DNA of 64,000 nucleotides from Leucobacter allii (GCF_022919155.1 NZ_CP095045.1:1798001-1862000), one strand, 5' to 3'. Numbered from the stretch's first letter, positions 20,969-29,502 are shown. The notes: a model not told the origin generated them from the sequence alone. Translations and numbers: made by a program.

Positions 20969-21943
20969 TCAGTAGAGCAGATTGGCGAGCCGGCCGCGCG
21001 CGGCGATCACGCGAGGATCGGCGACGCCCACGACCTCGAAGAGTTCGAGCAGGCGCTCCCGGATCCGCGCGCGGTCGGCGTCCTCCGAGGCTGCGGCGAA
21101 GAGATCGAGCAGGCGCAGGAAGGCGTCCTCGACGTGCCCGCCCGAGACATCGAGGTCCGCGACGCCGAGCTGCGCGTCGACCCCGTCGGGGTGCTCCGCC
21201 GCGGCGCTCCTGATCCCCTCCGCGGTCGTCCCGTCGAGGCGCTGGAGCAGTCGCATCTGCACGAGCGCCGCACGCGCCTCCGCGTCGGCCGGCGCCTTCT
21301 GCAGCACCGCCTCCCACTCCGCGACGGCCGCCGCGTAGTCGCCGCGCTCCGCCGCCTCGACGGCCGCGAGATGCGCCGGCGGGATCACCGGTTCGGCGGG
21401 CTCGCTCGGCGCATCGGCGTCCGCCTCGGGCGCGTTCACCCGGCCGGTCACGCCGTGCTGCTCGGCCAGCTGCACGAGCTGCGCGAGGAGCTCCCTGAGC
21501 TGCTCCGCCGATGCGGCTCCCTGGATGAGCGGGACGGGGCGGCCCCCGACGAGCGCGACGACCGTGGGGACGACCTGCGCCTGGAAGGCCTGGGCGAGCC
21601 CGGGATTCGTCTCGGCCTCGACCCTCGCGAGGAGCGCGCGGCCGGCGAGGGCGCGCACCGCCTCCTCGAGCAGGGGCGCGAGCTCCTGCGAGGCGGGGCT
21701 CGCGGCCGACCACAGCTCGACGACCACCGGCACGACCGTCGACAGCTGCGCCGCCTGCTCGAACCCGGCCTCCGTGACCTCGAGCACGAGCGACGGCACG
21801 TCGACGACCTGACCCGCCTGGCCCGCCGGGGCGCCCGGGCCGCTCCCCGGCGCGCCGACGGGCGACCCGGTCTGGCCGCGCCCGGCGAGGTGGCTGAGGT
21901 CGATCCCGCCGCCCGGGATCCGCTCCGGCATCTGCTGCGTCAT
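20969..21943 (-). CDS. Thioredoxin-fold/TPR co-chaperone (YbbN/CnoX-like)
   Basis: The 324-residue protein has a proline/glycine-rich N-terminus (1-45), a thioredoxin fold (about 50-155) and a TPR-like helical region (about 185-324). The active-site position reads VELWSAASPASQEL, so CXXC is replaced and redox activity is unlikely. CnoX-type proteins hold unfolded or oxidised substrates for the chaperone machinery. The start ATG (MTQQMPERI) gives a normal length; longer upstream extensions have no family support. It sits in a minus-strand run with the cysteine desulfurase. Confidence 0.87.
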   Translation of the reverse strand: MTQQMPERIPGGGIDLSHLAGRGQTGSPVGAPGSGPGAPAGQAGQVVDVPSLVLEVTEAGFEQAAQLSTVVPVVVELWSAASPASQELAPLLEEAVRALAGRALLARVEAETNPGLAQAFQAQVVPTVVALVGGRPVPLIQGAASAEQLRELLAQLVQLAEQHGVTGRVNAPEADADAPSEPAEPVIPPAHLAAVEAAERGDYAAAVAEWEAVLQKAPADAEARAALVQMRLLQRLDGTTAEGIRSAAAEHPDGVDAQLGVADLDVSGGHVEDAFLRLLDLFAAASEDADRARIRERLLELFEVVGVADPRVIAARGRLANLLY

Positions 21944-21972
21944 GTTCGTTCCGTTTCCCCTTCGAGGTGTTC

Positions 21973-23970
21973 CTAGTTCGTCACGCCGACGAGTTCGCTC
22001 GTCACGCCGAGCAGCTGGATCTTCGATCCGTCCGTTTTGCTGGGCACGTAGAAGAGCATCTGGTGCGCGACCTGCTGCACCAGCCGTTCCTGCTCGCCCT
22101 CGAGGCCTGAGAGCGCCGTGACGGCGTCCTTCGCCTGCGGTTTGTAGCGGCCGCCCGCGGCGTCGACCACCTGCTCCTCGATCACCGTCGTGGCGACGAG
22201 CGCACCGCCCGTCCCCGTGGAGAGCGCCGTGATCGGCTCGTCGCCCTGCCGCGCGGTGACCGAGAAGGCCATCGTCTGCTCCTTCTCGTCCGATTGCTGC
22301 TGCGACTGCTCCGCCCGGGCCTTGCCGTAGTTCTCGAGCAGCGTGTCCGTGCCGAGGTCGAAGGACTCCGCCTCGGGAATGTCCGTACCGTTCTGCAGCA
22401 CTGCCGCGTACGCCGCGCCGACCTGATCGGGCTGCAGCACGAGCGTTCCGGTGTCCCCCGCGAGCACGGCCGTGCCCTCCTCCGCCGGAGCGGCCTGCGG
22501 CATCGAGATGCCGCCGCGGAGCGCGACGACGCGCGACACGTGGAAGTTCTCGTGCGGGTTCTGCTGCGTGAGCACGAGCGCGAGCGACGGCGACGACTCG
22601 GAGTCCTCCGTCGTGGCGGCCTCGCCGTTCGCCTCGCCGGCGATCTCGGGCGTTTCGCCGTCGACCTCCTCGCCCGCGGGCTCCTCGACGGCGCCCGAGG
22701 AGGACGCGACGGTCACGAACACCGTTCTCGGCCAGGTCTCGGTACTCTGCACGAGCTCGTAGTCGAGCGCCTCGTCGGTGATGCGCGGCGGGATCACGCC
22801 GTACTCGGGCATGGCCGCGCGGATGGTGTAGTTGGCTGCGCGCTGCTCGAGGGCATCGCCCGTGAAGCGGGCGTCGAGCGCGGCGGCGTCGAAGGAGTCG
22901 TCGGCCTCCCCCGAGACCGCCGCGACGTCGGCCACGATGCGGTCGAGCTGCCCCTCGGTCACCGGCACCGGTGCGATGCCGCTCGCCGGCTCCTCGGTCT
23001 GCTCCGGGGCGGGCTCGTCGCCGAAGGCGGGCCAGTAGCTCGCCGAGCAGCCGGTGAGGCCGACGGCGACCGCCAGCCCGAGCGCCGGGAGGGCGAGCCG
23101 GCGCGTCGCACGCGCGCTTCGGGTGGCGCGGCCCGGGGCCGCCTCGGCCTCGGGAGACGCCGGCGGCGTCGTGGAGCTCGCGCTGCGATGCGCACGCCGG
23201 CCGAAGAGGTTGCGGATGCCGAGCAGCGGACCCTTGCGACCGCGCCGCGGGCCGAGCCCTCGGCGATCGTGATCGATCGCGAGGAGGTAGAGCACGCCGC
23301 CAGCGAGCGCGAGCAGACCGCCCCCGACGAGGAGCGGGCCGGCCCAGGGAGTCTCGCGGTCCTGCGCCCACACCACCGATGCGTCCGCCGGCAGCGGGTC
23401 CGTGCCCGTCGACGCGATGAGCACCGACTGCCCCTCCGACAGCGCGACCGGCACGCGCAGCGTCTGCGCCTCGGTGCCGCTGCCGCGCTCGTCGATGGAG
23501 CGCTCGCTCAGCCACAGATCGCTGCCGCGGGGATCGAGGCCCGCCGCATCCTCCATGGGGGCCTCTGCGGCCGTGTCGTCCGCCGGGGCCGCCGTCTCCG
23601 GGGCAGCGGTCTCCGGGGCAGCCGTCGTCGGCGTCGAGTCCTCGGTGGCAGGGGCCACGAGCGCGCTCAGCATCCGCTGTCCCAGCGCATCGACCGTCAG
23701 CTTGGCGTGCGAGTACGGCTCGGTCCAGGCCTCCACGTCGCGCGTCGCCCCCGTCGCGACGAAGGCGTCGGCGCCCCGCACGACCACGTTGGCCTGGCCG
23801 GGGAGTTTCGCCAGCTCCCCCGCGTCGAGCACGGCGAAGCCCGTCTCGGACTGCGTGTCGATCGCGATGCCGATCTCCGAGGGGCCGGCGAGGAACGTCC
23901 GCTGTCCGATGCCCAGCAGGAGCAGGACGCCGGAGAGCACGAGCGCTGCGATCGCGAGCACATATCGCAC
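21973..23970 (-). CDS. Composite membrane protein of unknown function with internal lipobox-like site
   Basis: I do not recognise this 665-residue protein by function. A hydrophobic helix follows the start directly (VLAIAALVLSGVLLLLGIG). A first extracytoplasmic-looking region holds a Thr/Ala/Pro-rich linker with TAAPETAAPETAAP repeats. A second helix lies around residues 210-230, then a basic cytoplasmic stretch, then a third hydrophobic segment ending in GLTGCSA (about residue 318), and a long acidic soluble C-terminal domain. It looks like a membrane protein fused to a lipoprotein. GTG 23970 was chosen because GAAGGAGA lies 5-6 bases upstream; an ATG at 24081 has no ribosome site. Confidence 0.75.
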   Translation of the reverse strand: MRYVLAIAALVLSGVLLLLGIGQRTFLAGPSEIGIAIDTQSETGFAVLDAGELAKLPGQANVVVRGADAFVATGATRDVEAWTEPYSHAKLTVDALGQRMLSALVAPATEDSTPTTAAPETAAPETAAPADDTAAEAPMEDAAGLDPRGSDLWLSERSIDERGSGTEAQTLRVPVALSEGQSVLIASTGTDPLPADASVVWAQDRETPWAGPLLVGGGLLALAGGVLYLLAIDHDRRGLGPRRGRKGPLLGIRNLFGRRAHRSASSTTPPASPEAEAAPGRATRSARATRRLALPALGLAVAVGLTGCSASYWPAFGDEPAPEQTEEPASGIAPVPVTEGQLDRIVADVAAVSGEADDSFDAAALDARFTGDALEQRAANYTIRAAMPEYGVIPPRITDEALDYELVQSTETWPRTVFVTVASSSGAVEEPAGEEVDGETPEIAGEANGEAATTEDSESSPSLALVLTQQNPHENFHVSRVVALRGGISMPQAAPAEEGTAVLAGDTGTLVLQPDQVGAAYAAVLQNGTDIPEAESFDLGTDTLLENYGKARAEQSQQQSDEKEQTMAFSVTARQGDEPITALSTGTGGALVATTVIEEQVVDAAGGRYKPQAKDAVTALSGLEGEQERLVQQVAHQMLFYVPSKTDGSKIQLLGVTSELVGVTN

Positions 23971-24142
23971 GGGGGTCTCCTTCAGTTCATGTCCCCGCCG
24001 CGGCGTCCGCTCCGGGATCGGGCGAGCGCGGCGGACGGGTGTTCGACGTTCAACGCTACCGGAGCTTTCCGGATATGACATGGATGCGCGCGAGGAAGCC
24101 GAGCCGGCACCGGTCCCAGGGACGCGCGCGCATGAAGTGCGC

Positions 24143-24148
24143 TATCGT
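24143..24148 (+). promoter_or_regulatory. Possible -10 hexamer TATCGT for the coiled-coil gene
   Basis: TATCGT would start a transcript near 24155, giving a leader of nearly 70 nt that includes the GGAGG before the GTG at 24223. Confidence 0.35.
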
Positions 24149-24222
24149 GGATCACCACCCCTGTGGCCGTCCCGCGAGCACCCGCGCGGCCGCGGAAATC
24201 TCGTTCCGATTCCGGAGGCCAC

Positions 24223-27200
24223 GTGTCCGAATCAGCCCAGCAGTTCTCTCCTGCGTTCCGCGGATACAACCGCGAGGAGGTGGACGAGCGCATCGGCGCG
24301 CTCACCGGACACATCGGCACGCTGCAGTCGCACCTCGAGGCGCTGCAGCTCGCGCACCAGCAGGCGACGCACACGGGCCAGGAGCAGCGGCAGCTCATCG
24401 CGGAGCTGCAGGAGCAGGTGGCGGAGCTCGGCGCGAGCGGTTACTCGGGGCTCGGACTCCGGGTGGAGAAGAGCCTGAAGGTCGCCGAGGATCATGCGCA
24501 GCGGCTGATGGCACAGGCGGACCTCGATGCGGAGAAGCTGCGCCGTTCCTCGGAGGAGGAGAGCCGCCGGGTGCTCACCCAGGCGCAGCAGCGCGCCGAC
24601 GAACTGCTCGCGTCCGCTGCGGAGCAGTCGGAGATCATCATCACCGGCGCGCGCAACGACCTCGCCGAGCAGACCGCGCTCGCCAATGCCGAGCGCGAGC
24701 GCCTGCTCGAGGAGGCGCGGCGCACCGCCGAACTCAGCCGGAGCGCGGCCGAGCGCGAGGCCGCCGCGGAGCGGGAGACCGCGCATCGGGAGGCCGAGGC
24801 GGCGCTCGCGGCGGCGCGCGCCGAGGCGGAGCGGATCTCGAGCGAGGCCCGGACGGCTGCGAGCGAGCTCCGCGCCGAGACCGAGCGCCTCGCGGAGTCC
24901 TTCGCCCGCCAGCGCGCGGAGAGCGAGCGCGAGGCGGAGCTCGAACGCGCGCGGCTCGTGCACGAGGGCGAGCTGGCTCGGACGGAGTTCGAAGGCCGTC
25001 GTCAGCGCGAGGAGGCCGAGCTCGAGGAGCGTTTCACCGAGCGCAGTCGCGTCCTCGAGGCGGAGGCCGCGGCCCAACGACGCGCGCTCGACATCGAGAT
25101 CGAGACCCTCCGGGGACGCATCGCGCAGGAGCGCAGCGCGCACGACGCGACGATCGCGGCGGAGCGGCAGGAGCACGACCGCCGGATCGCAGCCGAGCTG
25201 CAGACGCACGTCGATCGTCTCGCGCAGGAGCGCGCGGCGCACGAGCAGGGCATCGCGCGCGAGATCGAGGCGCAGCGCGCTGAGCTGACGACGCTCGCCG
25301 AGCAGGGCGGGCGCGAGCGCGAACGGGCGGCCGCGGCCGCCGCCGAGGAGCGCGAGCGTCTGCGCGCCGAGACGGAGGCGGAGCTCGAGACCGCGCGCAT
25401 CGCGCAGGAGGAGCGTCTGGCCGCGGAGCGCGAGGCTCACGAGCGTCGTCTCGCCGAGGAGCGCGGCTCGCACGACTCCGCGATCCTCCATGAACGGGCG
25501 GCGCACGACGAGGCGATCCGCGCCGGCATCGTCACCCACGAGGCCCAGCTCCGCGACGCCGAGGAGGCCCAGGAGACCCGGCTCGCCGCGGAGCTCTCGG
25601 CGCACGTCTCGCGCCTCGCCCGCGAACGGGAGGCGCACGAGCAGGGCGTCGCCGAGGAGCGCGCGGCGCACGAGCACGCGATCCGCACGGAGCGCGAGGA
25701 GCACGACCGCTCCATCGCCGCGGAGCGCGAGGAGCACGACACGGCGCTCGCCCGGGAGCGCGCCGAGCACGACGCGGCGCTCGGCGCCGAGCGAGAGGCG
25801 CACGACGCGGCGCTCGGCGCGGAACGGCGCGAGCACGAGGAGCGCATCGCGGCGGAGGCCGAGGAGCACCGCACCGCCATCGCGGACGAGCGGGACGCGC
25901 ACGAGGAGCGGATCCGCGCGGAGCGCGAGACGCACGAGCAGCAGCTCGCGGAGGAGCGCGTCGCGCAGGAGCACCGGCTGGCCGAGGAGCGCGCCGCGCA
26001 GGAGGCACAGCTGCTCCAGGAGCGCTCGGCGCACGAGTCCCGGATCGGCAGCGAACTGGCAGAGCATCAGGATCGCCTCATCGCCGAGTGGGACGGCCAC
26101 AGCGCCCGGATCGCCGAGGAGCGGAGCGCCCACGAGGCCGAGCTGGGCGCGGAGCGCGCCGCGCAGGAGCGCGAGCTCGCGCAGGCGCTCGCCGTGCACG
26201 AGGCGCGCGTCGCCGACGAGTCGACCATGCACGCGCAGCGGCTCTCCGCTCAGCGGATCGCGCAGGAGCGGGAGCTCGAGGACGCGCGCGCCGCGGAGGC
26301 CGAACGGCTCCGCATCGAGCGGGACGAGGTCGCCGAGGCCCTCGGCATCGAACGCGAGGCGCTCGAGCTGCGGATGGAGCGGGAACGGGCGCAGCTCGCC
26401 GAGGACGTGGCGCGGGAGCGCGAGGAGCACGATCGCGTCATCGCCGCCGAGCGCGCCCAGCACGAGGAGGACCTCAGGCGCGCCCGCGAGGAGCAGGAGG
26501 CCGCGATCGCTCGGGAGGTCGCCGCGCAGCGCGCCGCCGTCACCGAGGAGACCGACCGGCTCCGCGCCGACACGGTCGCCGAACTTGCGGAGTACCGGCG
26601 GTCGGAGGAGACGGAGCTCGCGCGGCTGCGCGCGGAGACCGAGGATTCCGTCCGCGCGCTGCGCGCCGAGCTCGAGGCGGAGACGACCGCCTCGCGCACC
26701 GCCGCGGTCGAGCAGCGCGAGACGCTCGAGCGCGAGCTCGCCGAGGCGCAGCGCGCCGCGGCGGAGGCCTCGCAGCGCGAGATCGAGGCCACGCGCACGG
26801 AACTCGCGGAGCTGCGGACGCAGCTCGACGCGGCCCGGAGCGAGCACGAGCATCTGATCTCGGAATCGACTCAGGAGGCACGCGCGATCCGGGCCGAGGC
26901 GGAGCGACGCGCCGCGCAGATCCTCCTCGAGGCCGAGCAGCGCGCCCAGACGACCTTCGCCGCCGCGGAGGACCGGGCGACGAAGGTCCTCGCCGCCGCG
27001 GAGGACCGGATGACGCAGCTGAAGGTGGAGCGCGGCGCCGTCGCCCGCTACTTCGAGAGCCTCGGCGAGGTCATCACGAACGCCCAGAAGATGAGCACCG
27101 TCGCCGGCCGTCTCGTCGAGCAGCCGGTCGCGGCCGCCGCCGCGCGCACGGATGCCGGCGAGCGCACAGATGCCGGCGACGCGTCGGGCGCCGAGGGGCC

Positions 27201-27264
27201 GAGCGGCTCCGACGCGCCCGAGGCGGACGTCACGGCGCCGATCCAGCGCCCCGACGGCGCCTGA
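24223..27264 (+). CDS. Giant DivIVA-like coiled-coil protein with 11-residue repeats
   Basis: The 1013-residue protein opens with a DivIVA-like segment (FRGYNREEVDERIG, residues 13-26, then a short coiled coil). A heptad-type Glu/Ala/Arg coil covers about residues 60-300. Residues 303-775 form 43 consecutive 11-residue units with consensus E-R-x-x-H-[DE]-x-x-[IL]-A-x. A further coil extends to about 960, then an Ala/Asp-rich tail. It has no enzyme motif and no membrane segment. It resembles polar-growth scaffolds (Scy, Wag31 types) in composition, which is inference. GTG 24223 is preceded by GGAGG; a GTG at 24163 is less supported. Confidence 0.9.
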   Translation: MSESAQQFSPAFRGYNREEVDERIGALTGHIGTLQSHLEALQLAHQQATHTGQEQRQLIAELQEQVAELGASGYSGLGLRVEKSLKVAEDHAQRLMAQADLDAEKLRRSSEEESRRVLTQAQQRADELLASAAEQSEIIITGARNDLAEQTALANAERERLLEEARRTAELSRSAAEREAAAERETAHREAEAALAAARAEAERISSEARTAASELRAETERLAESFARQRAESEREAELERARLVHEGELARTEFEGRRQREEAELEERFTERSRVLEAEAAAQRRALDIEIETLRGRIAQERSAHDATIAAERQEHDRRIAAELQTHVDRLAQERAAHEQGIAREIEAQRAELTTLAEQGGRERERAAAAAAEERERLRAETEAELETARIAQEERLAAEREAHERRLAEERGSHDSAILHERAAHDEAIRAGIVTHEAQLRDAEEAQETRLAAELSAHVSRLAREREAHEQGVAEERAAHEHAIRTEREEHDRSIAAEREEHDTALARERAEHDAALGAEREAHDAALGAERREHEERIAAEAEEHRTAIADERDAHEERIRAERETHEQQLAEERVAQEHRLAEERAAQEAQLLQERSAHESRIGSELAEHQDRLIAEWDGHSARIAEERSAHEAELGAERAAQERELAQALAVHEARVADESTMHAQRLSAQRIAQERELEDARAAEAERLRIERDEVAEALGIEREALELRMERERAQLAEDVAREREEHDRVIAAERAQHEEDLRRAREEQEAAIAREVAAQRAAVTEETDRLRADTVAELAEYRRSEETELARLRAETEDSVRALRAELEAETTASRTAAVEQRETLERELAEAQRAAAEASQREIEATRTELAELRTQLDAARSEHEHLISESTQEARAIRAEAERRAAQILLEAEQRAQTTFAAAEDRATKVLAAAEDRMTQLKVERGAVARYFESLGEVITNAQKMSTVAGRLVEQPVAAAAARTDAGERTDAGDASGAEGPSGSDAPEADVTAPIQRPDGA
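25129..26547 (+). repeat. Array of 43 hendecad (33-bp) coding units
   Basis: Reading in frame from 25129, every 33 bases encode one unit, without a phase break through 26547. Position 5 is His in 27 units and Gln in 9 more. Position 9 is Ile, Leu, Val or Met in 41 of 43. The best conserved block is units 15-34 (codons for EREEHDRSIAA, ERAEHDAALGA and similar). Units 5-8 and 35-39 are degenerate but keep the spacing. Confidence 0.92.
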
Positions 27265-27304
27265 GCGCACCGCTCCCCCGCCCGCCCGGGGCCCGCGCTT
27301 CTGG

Positions 27305-27310
27305 CAGGAT
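27305..27310 (+). promoter_or_regulatory. -10-like hexamer CAGGAT before the RNase H gene
   Basis: CAGGAT is followed by 6 bases (GGAAGC) and the ATG, matching the leaderless pattern with C instead of T at the first position. Confidence 0.4.
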
Positions 27311-27316
27311 GGAAGC

Positions 27317-27841
27317 ATGGCACTCACGGCGGCGGCGGACGGTTCGGCACTCGGCAACCCTGGACCCGCGGGCTGGGCCTGGGTGATTGACGACGAGCGC
27401 TGGCGGGCCGGCGGCTGGCCGCGCGCCACGAACAATCAGGGCGAGCTGATGGCGGTGCTCGATCTCCTGCACGCCACCGCGCCGCTCGCAGACGAGCCCC
27501 TGCGGATCCTGTGCGACAGCCAGTACGTCATCAACTCGGTGACGCAGTGGATGGCCGGGTGGAAGCGCCGGGGCTGGCGCAAGGCCGACGGCAAGCCCGT
27601 GCTCAACCGCGAGCTGCTCGAGCAGATCGACGCCGCGCTCGTCGGCCGCTCGGTCAGCTTCGAGTGGGTGAAGGGCCACGCCGGGCACCCGCTCAACGAG
27701 GCGGCCGACGACCGCGCCCGAGCGGCGGCGACGGCGTTCCAAGCGGGGCGCGCACCCGAACGGGGCCCGGGACTGCCCGCGTCCGAGCCCGGACCCGAGA
27801 TCTCGCTGGCGCAGCCGGTCACTCCGCCGACGCTCTTCTGA
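27317..27841 (+). CDS. Ribonuclease HI family protein
   Basis: RNase HI cuts RNA in RNA-DNA hybrids. The 174-residue protein carries the catalytic acids D8 (ADGSALGNPGPAGWA), E43 (NNQGELMAV), D67 (LCDSQYVI) and D131 or D132 (NEAADDRA), with the KGHAGHPLN histidine loop. The W-rich handle (WMAGWKRRGWRKADGKPV) is present as in E. coli RnhA. The C-terminal tail of 30-odd residues is Pro/Gly-rich and probably disordered. Whether it is the main RNase H of the cell is unknown; no rnhB is in the window. Confidence 0.92.
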   Translation: MALTAAADGSALGNPGPAGWAWVIDDERWRAGGWPRATNNQGELMAVLDLLHATAPLADEPLRILCDSQYVINSVTQWMAGWKRRGWRKADGKPVLNRELLEQIDAALVGRSVSFEWVKGHAGHPLNEAADDRARAAATAFQAGRAPERGPGLPASEPGPEISLAQPVTPPTLF

Positions 27842-27903
27842 GCCGTGCGGCGGCGGCCTCCGCTCCGTCGCCGGGCGCCGATTCACGCAGCGCCCCCGTC
27901 GGC

Positions 27904-28200
27904 TCAGGCGAGGCGCCAGCAGTGGGCGTGGTAGTGACGGCGATCGCGCACGGCCGCCTCGTCGCCGAAGAAGTGCTCCGCGCTCCAGGCGACGACGTGC
28001 GCCTGGCCCTGCGGGATCTCCGTGCCGCACTCAGGGCAGCGATAGGCCTTCTCGGCCCGGTGCGCGGGAATGTCGCGGACGAACCACTCCGCGCCCCGCC
28101 TCGCGACGCGCCTGGCTCCACCGTAGGCGAGTCGCGTGACATCGCTCTGCGGGGTCAGCGCCGCACGCTGATACTTGTTCGGCCGGCGGCTACGCGCCAT
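27904..28200 (-). CDS. Small actinobacterial zinc-ribbon-like protein, function unknown
   Basis: The 98-residue basic protein has YRCPECGTEIPQGQAHVV followed by RRHYHAHCWRLA at the very end. The CPEC pair plus C-terminal His/Cys could bind one zinc. The N-terminus (MARSRRPNKYQRAAL) is strongly basic, so nucleic acid or ribosome binding is possible. No enzyme motif is visible. It ends a minus-strand group with the transglycosylase-like gene 9 bases upstream. Confidence 0.8.
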   Translation of the reverse strand: MARSRRPNKYQRAALTPQSDVTRLAYGGARRVARRGAEWFVRDIPAHRAEKAYRCPECGTEIPQGQAHVVAWSAEHFFGDEAAVRDRRHYHAHCWRLA

Positions 28201-28209
28201 GCGCGCGGG

Positions 28210-28860
28210 TCACCACCAGTGGTTGGTGGTCCAGAAGGCGTAGGCCTGCGCCCAGCTCCCGTACCGGTCGACCGCGTAGCCGTTCGCCCACCGGAGGTTG
28301 TCGACGGGGTCGTATCCGTTCCCGGGAACCTTGCTGCAGGGCAGCGCCTGGATGAGGCCGCACGCGCCCGAGCTCGCGTTCGTCGCGTTGGGGTTGAGCC
28401 CGCTCTCGCGCTCGGCGATGTAGACCACGTAGCTCCAGTCGGCCTCGGCGATGCCGGCGGCCGTCATCCACTCGGCCATCGAGCCACCCCCGGTGTACTT
28501 CGCGGGGGCCTGCACCGAGCCGCCGCCCGAGCCGGAACTCGCCGCGGCCTGCTCGGCGGCTTCCTTCTCCGCTGCGGCCTTCTCCGCCGCAGCCTGCTCG
28601 GCGGCGGCCTTCTCCTGCTCGGCCTCGGAGAGGTCCACGGGGACGTCGGTGAAGACCAGATCCGCCTCCGGCGAGGTGTTCGGCACGAACTCCTGGTGGA
28701 TCCGCTCCTCGAAGGCGAGCGCCTCGGCGTCGGTCTGCGCGCTCGGCATCGCGAACGGGGCGACGACCGCGACGCCGAACATCCCCGCCACGGCCAGAGC
28801 CGCGACGGGGGCCTTGACGCGGGCCCAGCGGGAGGGGGTTTTCGAGTTCAACGCACGCAC
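28210..28860 (-). CDS. Secreted lytic-transglycosylase-like / aggregation-promoting-factor-like protein
   Basis: The 216-residue protein has an N-terminal membrane or signal helix (VAALAVAGMFGVAVVAPFAM, ending near Ala-x-Ala), then a charged helix rich in EKAAAEQAAAEK repeats, a Gly/Ser linker and a C-terminal transglycosylase fold of about 90 residues. The fold shows IAERESGLNP (catalytic-type Glu), GACGLIQALP, GYDPVDNLRWANGYA and AYAFWTTNHWW. Such proteins cleave peptidoglycan at the cell surface. The GTG start is supported by a strong promoter immediately upstream. Confidence 0.88.
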   Translation of the reverse strand: MRALNSKTPSRWARVKAPVAALAVAGMFGVAVVAPFAMPSAQTDAEALAFEERIHQEFVPNTSPEADLVFTDVPVDLSEAEQEKAAAEQAAAEKAAAEKEAAEQAAASSGSGGGSVQAPAKYTGGGSMAEWMTAAGIAEADWSYVVYIAERESGLNPNATNASSGACGLIQALPCSKVPGNGYDPVDNLRWANGYAVDRYGSWAQAYAFWTTNHWW

Positions 28861-28869
28861 AATATAACG

Positions 28870-28898
28870 ATTATATCTCAGCGCGCCGCGCGCTTCAA
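28870..28898 (-). promoter_or_regulatory. Near-consensus promoter TTGAAG-17-TATAAT, near-leaderless
   Basis: On the minus strand TTGAAG (28893-28898) is separated by 17 bases from a perfect TATAAT (28870-28875), and the GTG of the transglycosylase-like gene follows 9 bases later. The surroundings are unusually AT-rich, and ATATAA/TTATAT forms a 6-bp inverted repeat over the -10 and start site, a possible operator. Confidence 0.75.
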
Positions 28899-28944
28899 CG
28901 ACGGTTCCCGCCCGTCGTCTCCCGGGCGCGCCGCGCCCGGGCGT

Positions 28945-29496
28945 TCAGCGCGTCGCGAGGATCAGCTCGACGACCGCATCGAGCAGCGCATCGACCTGGT
29001 CCTCGTCGTAGCCGCGCCACTGCGGATGGAAGACGACGTCGCGCACCTCCGCGGTCTTCAGGCCGAGCTCGCGACGTTCGAACATGTCGGAGATCCGATC
29101 GAGGAACGCATCGACCTGCGAGCGCCGATAGCCCGTCGCGAAGAGCCCGCGGCGGCGGAAGCGCTTGCCCCGGGGGCGCTGGATGCGGCCGCGCACCTCG
29201 GACAGCAGCGCCCGGGTCTCGTCCCACCAGGCGTCCTCGCCCTGCGCCCGCAGACTCGCGCGCCGCTCCCGCTCGAAGAAGACCTCCTCGAGACGGTCCA
29301 TGGCGGCGTCGACGTAGCGGGCCGCGTAGCCGCCCCGCTTCACCGCGAAGGCGGCGCGGCGCACGTCGGCCGCCGTCATCGTCGCCCCCGATCCGGGCCC
29401 CTCGTACGCCGACCGCGCACTCGCCAGGAACGCATCGACCTGCTCCGGATGGTAGCCGGAGCCGGAGCCGGCGGCCAGCGGGAACGAAGTGTGCAC
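28945..29496 (-). CDS. DivI1A-repeat (DivIVA-like) protein
   Basis: The 183-residue protein contains a duplicated unit. Each half has G-Y-x-x-x-Q-V-D-A-F-L followed about 40-60 residues later by V-R-x-x-x-F...G-Y-x-x-x-x-V-D-A. The four GY/VDA motifs read GYHPEQVDAFL, GYAARYVDAAM, GYRRSQVDAFL and GYDEDQVDALL. DivIVA-type segments bind curved or polar membrane. The GTG at 29496 (VHTSFPLA) was chosen because a CAGAAT hexamer lies 6 bases upstream and family members start similarly; an ATG at 29562 abuts the cdsA stop and is the alternative. Confidence 0.82.
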   Translation of the reverse strand: MHTSFPLAAGSGSGYHPEQVDAFLASARSAYEGPGSGATMTAADVRRAAFAVKRGGYAARYVDAAMDRLEEVFFERERRASLRAQGEDAWWDETRALLSEVRGRIQRPRGKRFRRRGLFATGYRRSQVDAFLDRISDMFERRELGLKTAEVRDVVFHPQWRGYDEDQVDALLDAVVELILATR

Positions 29497-29502
29497 CCGC
29501 CT

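Noticed and set aside
20969..21943. Thioredoxin (redox active)
   Set aside because: The CXXC site is replaced by S-A-A-S and a TPR-like domain follows, so a co-chaperone is the better call.
24232..27435. A 1067-codon open frame antisense to the hendecad gene
   Set aside because: It mirrors the GAG/CGC/GCG codons of the repeat protein (Leu/Arg/Ala-rich output), has no family motif and no promoter; the plus-strand frame has clear repeats and a ribosome site.
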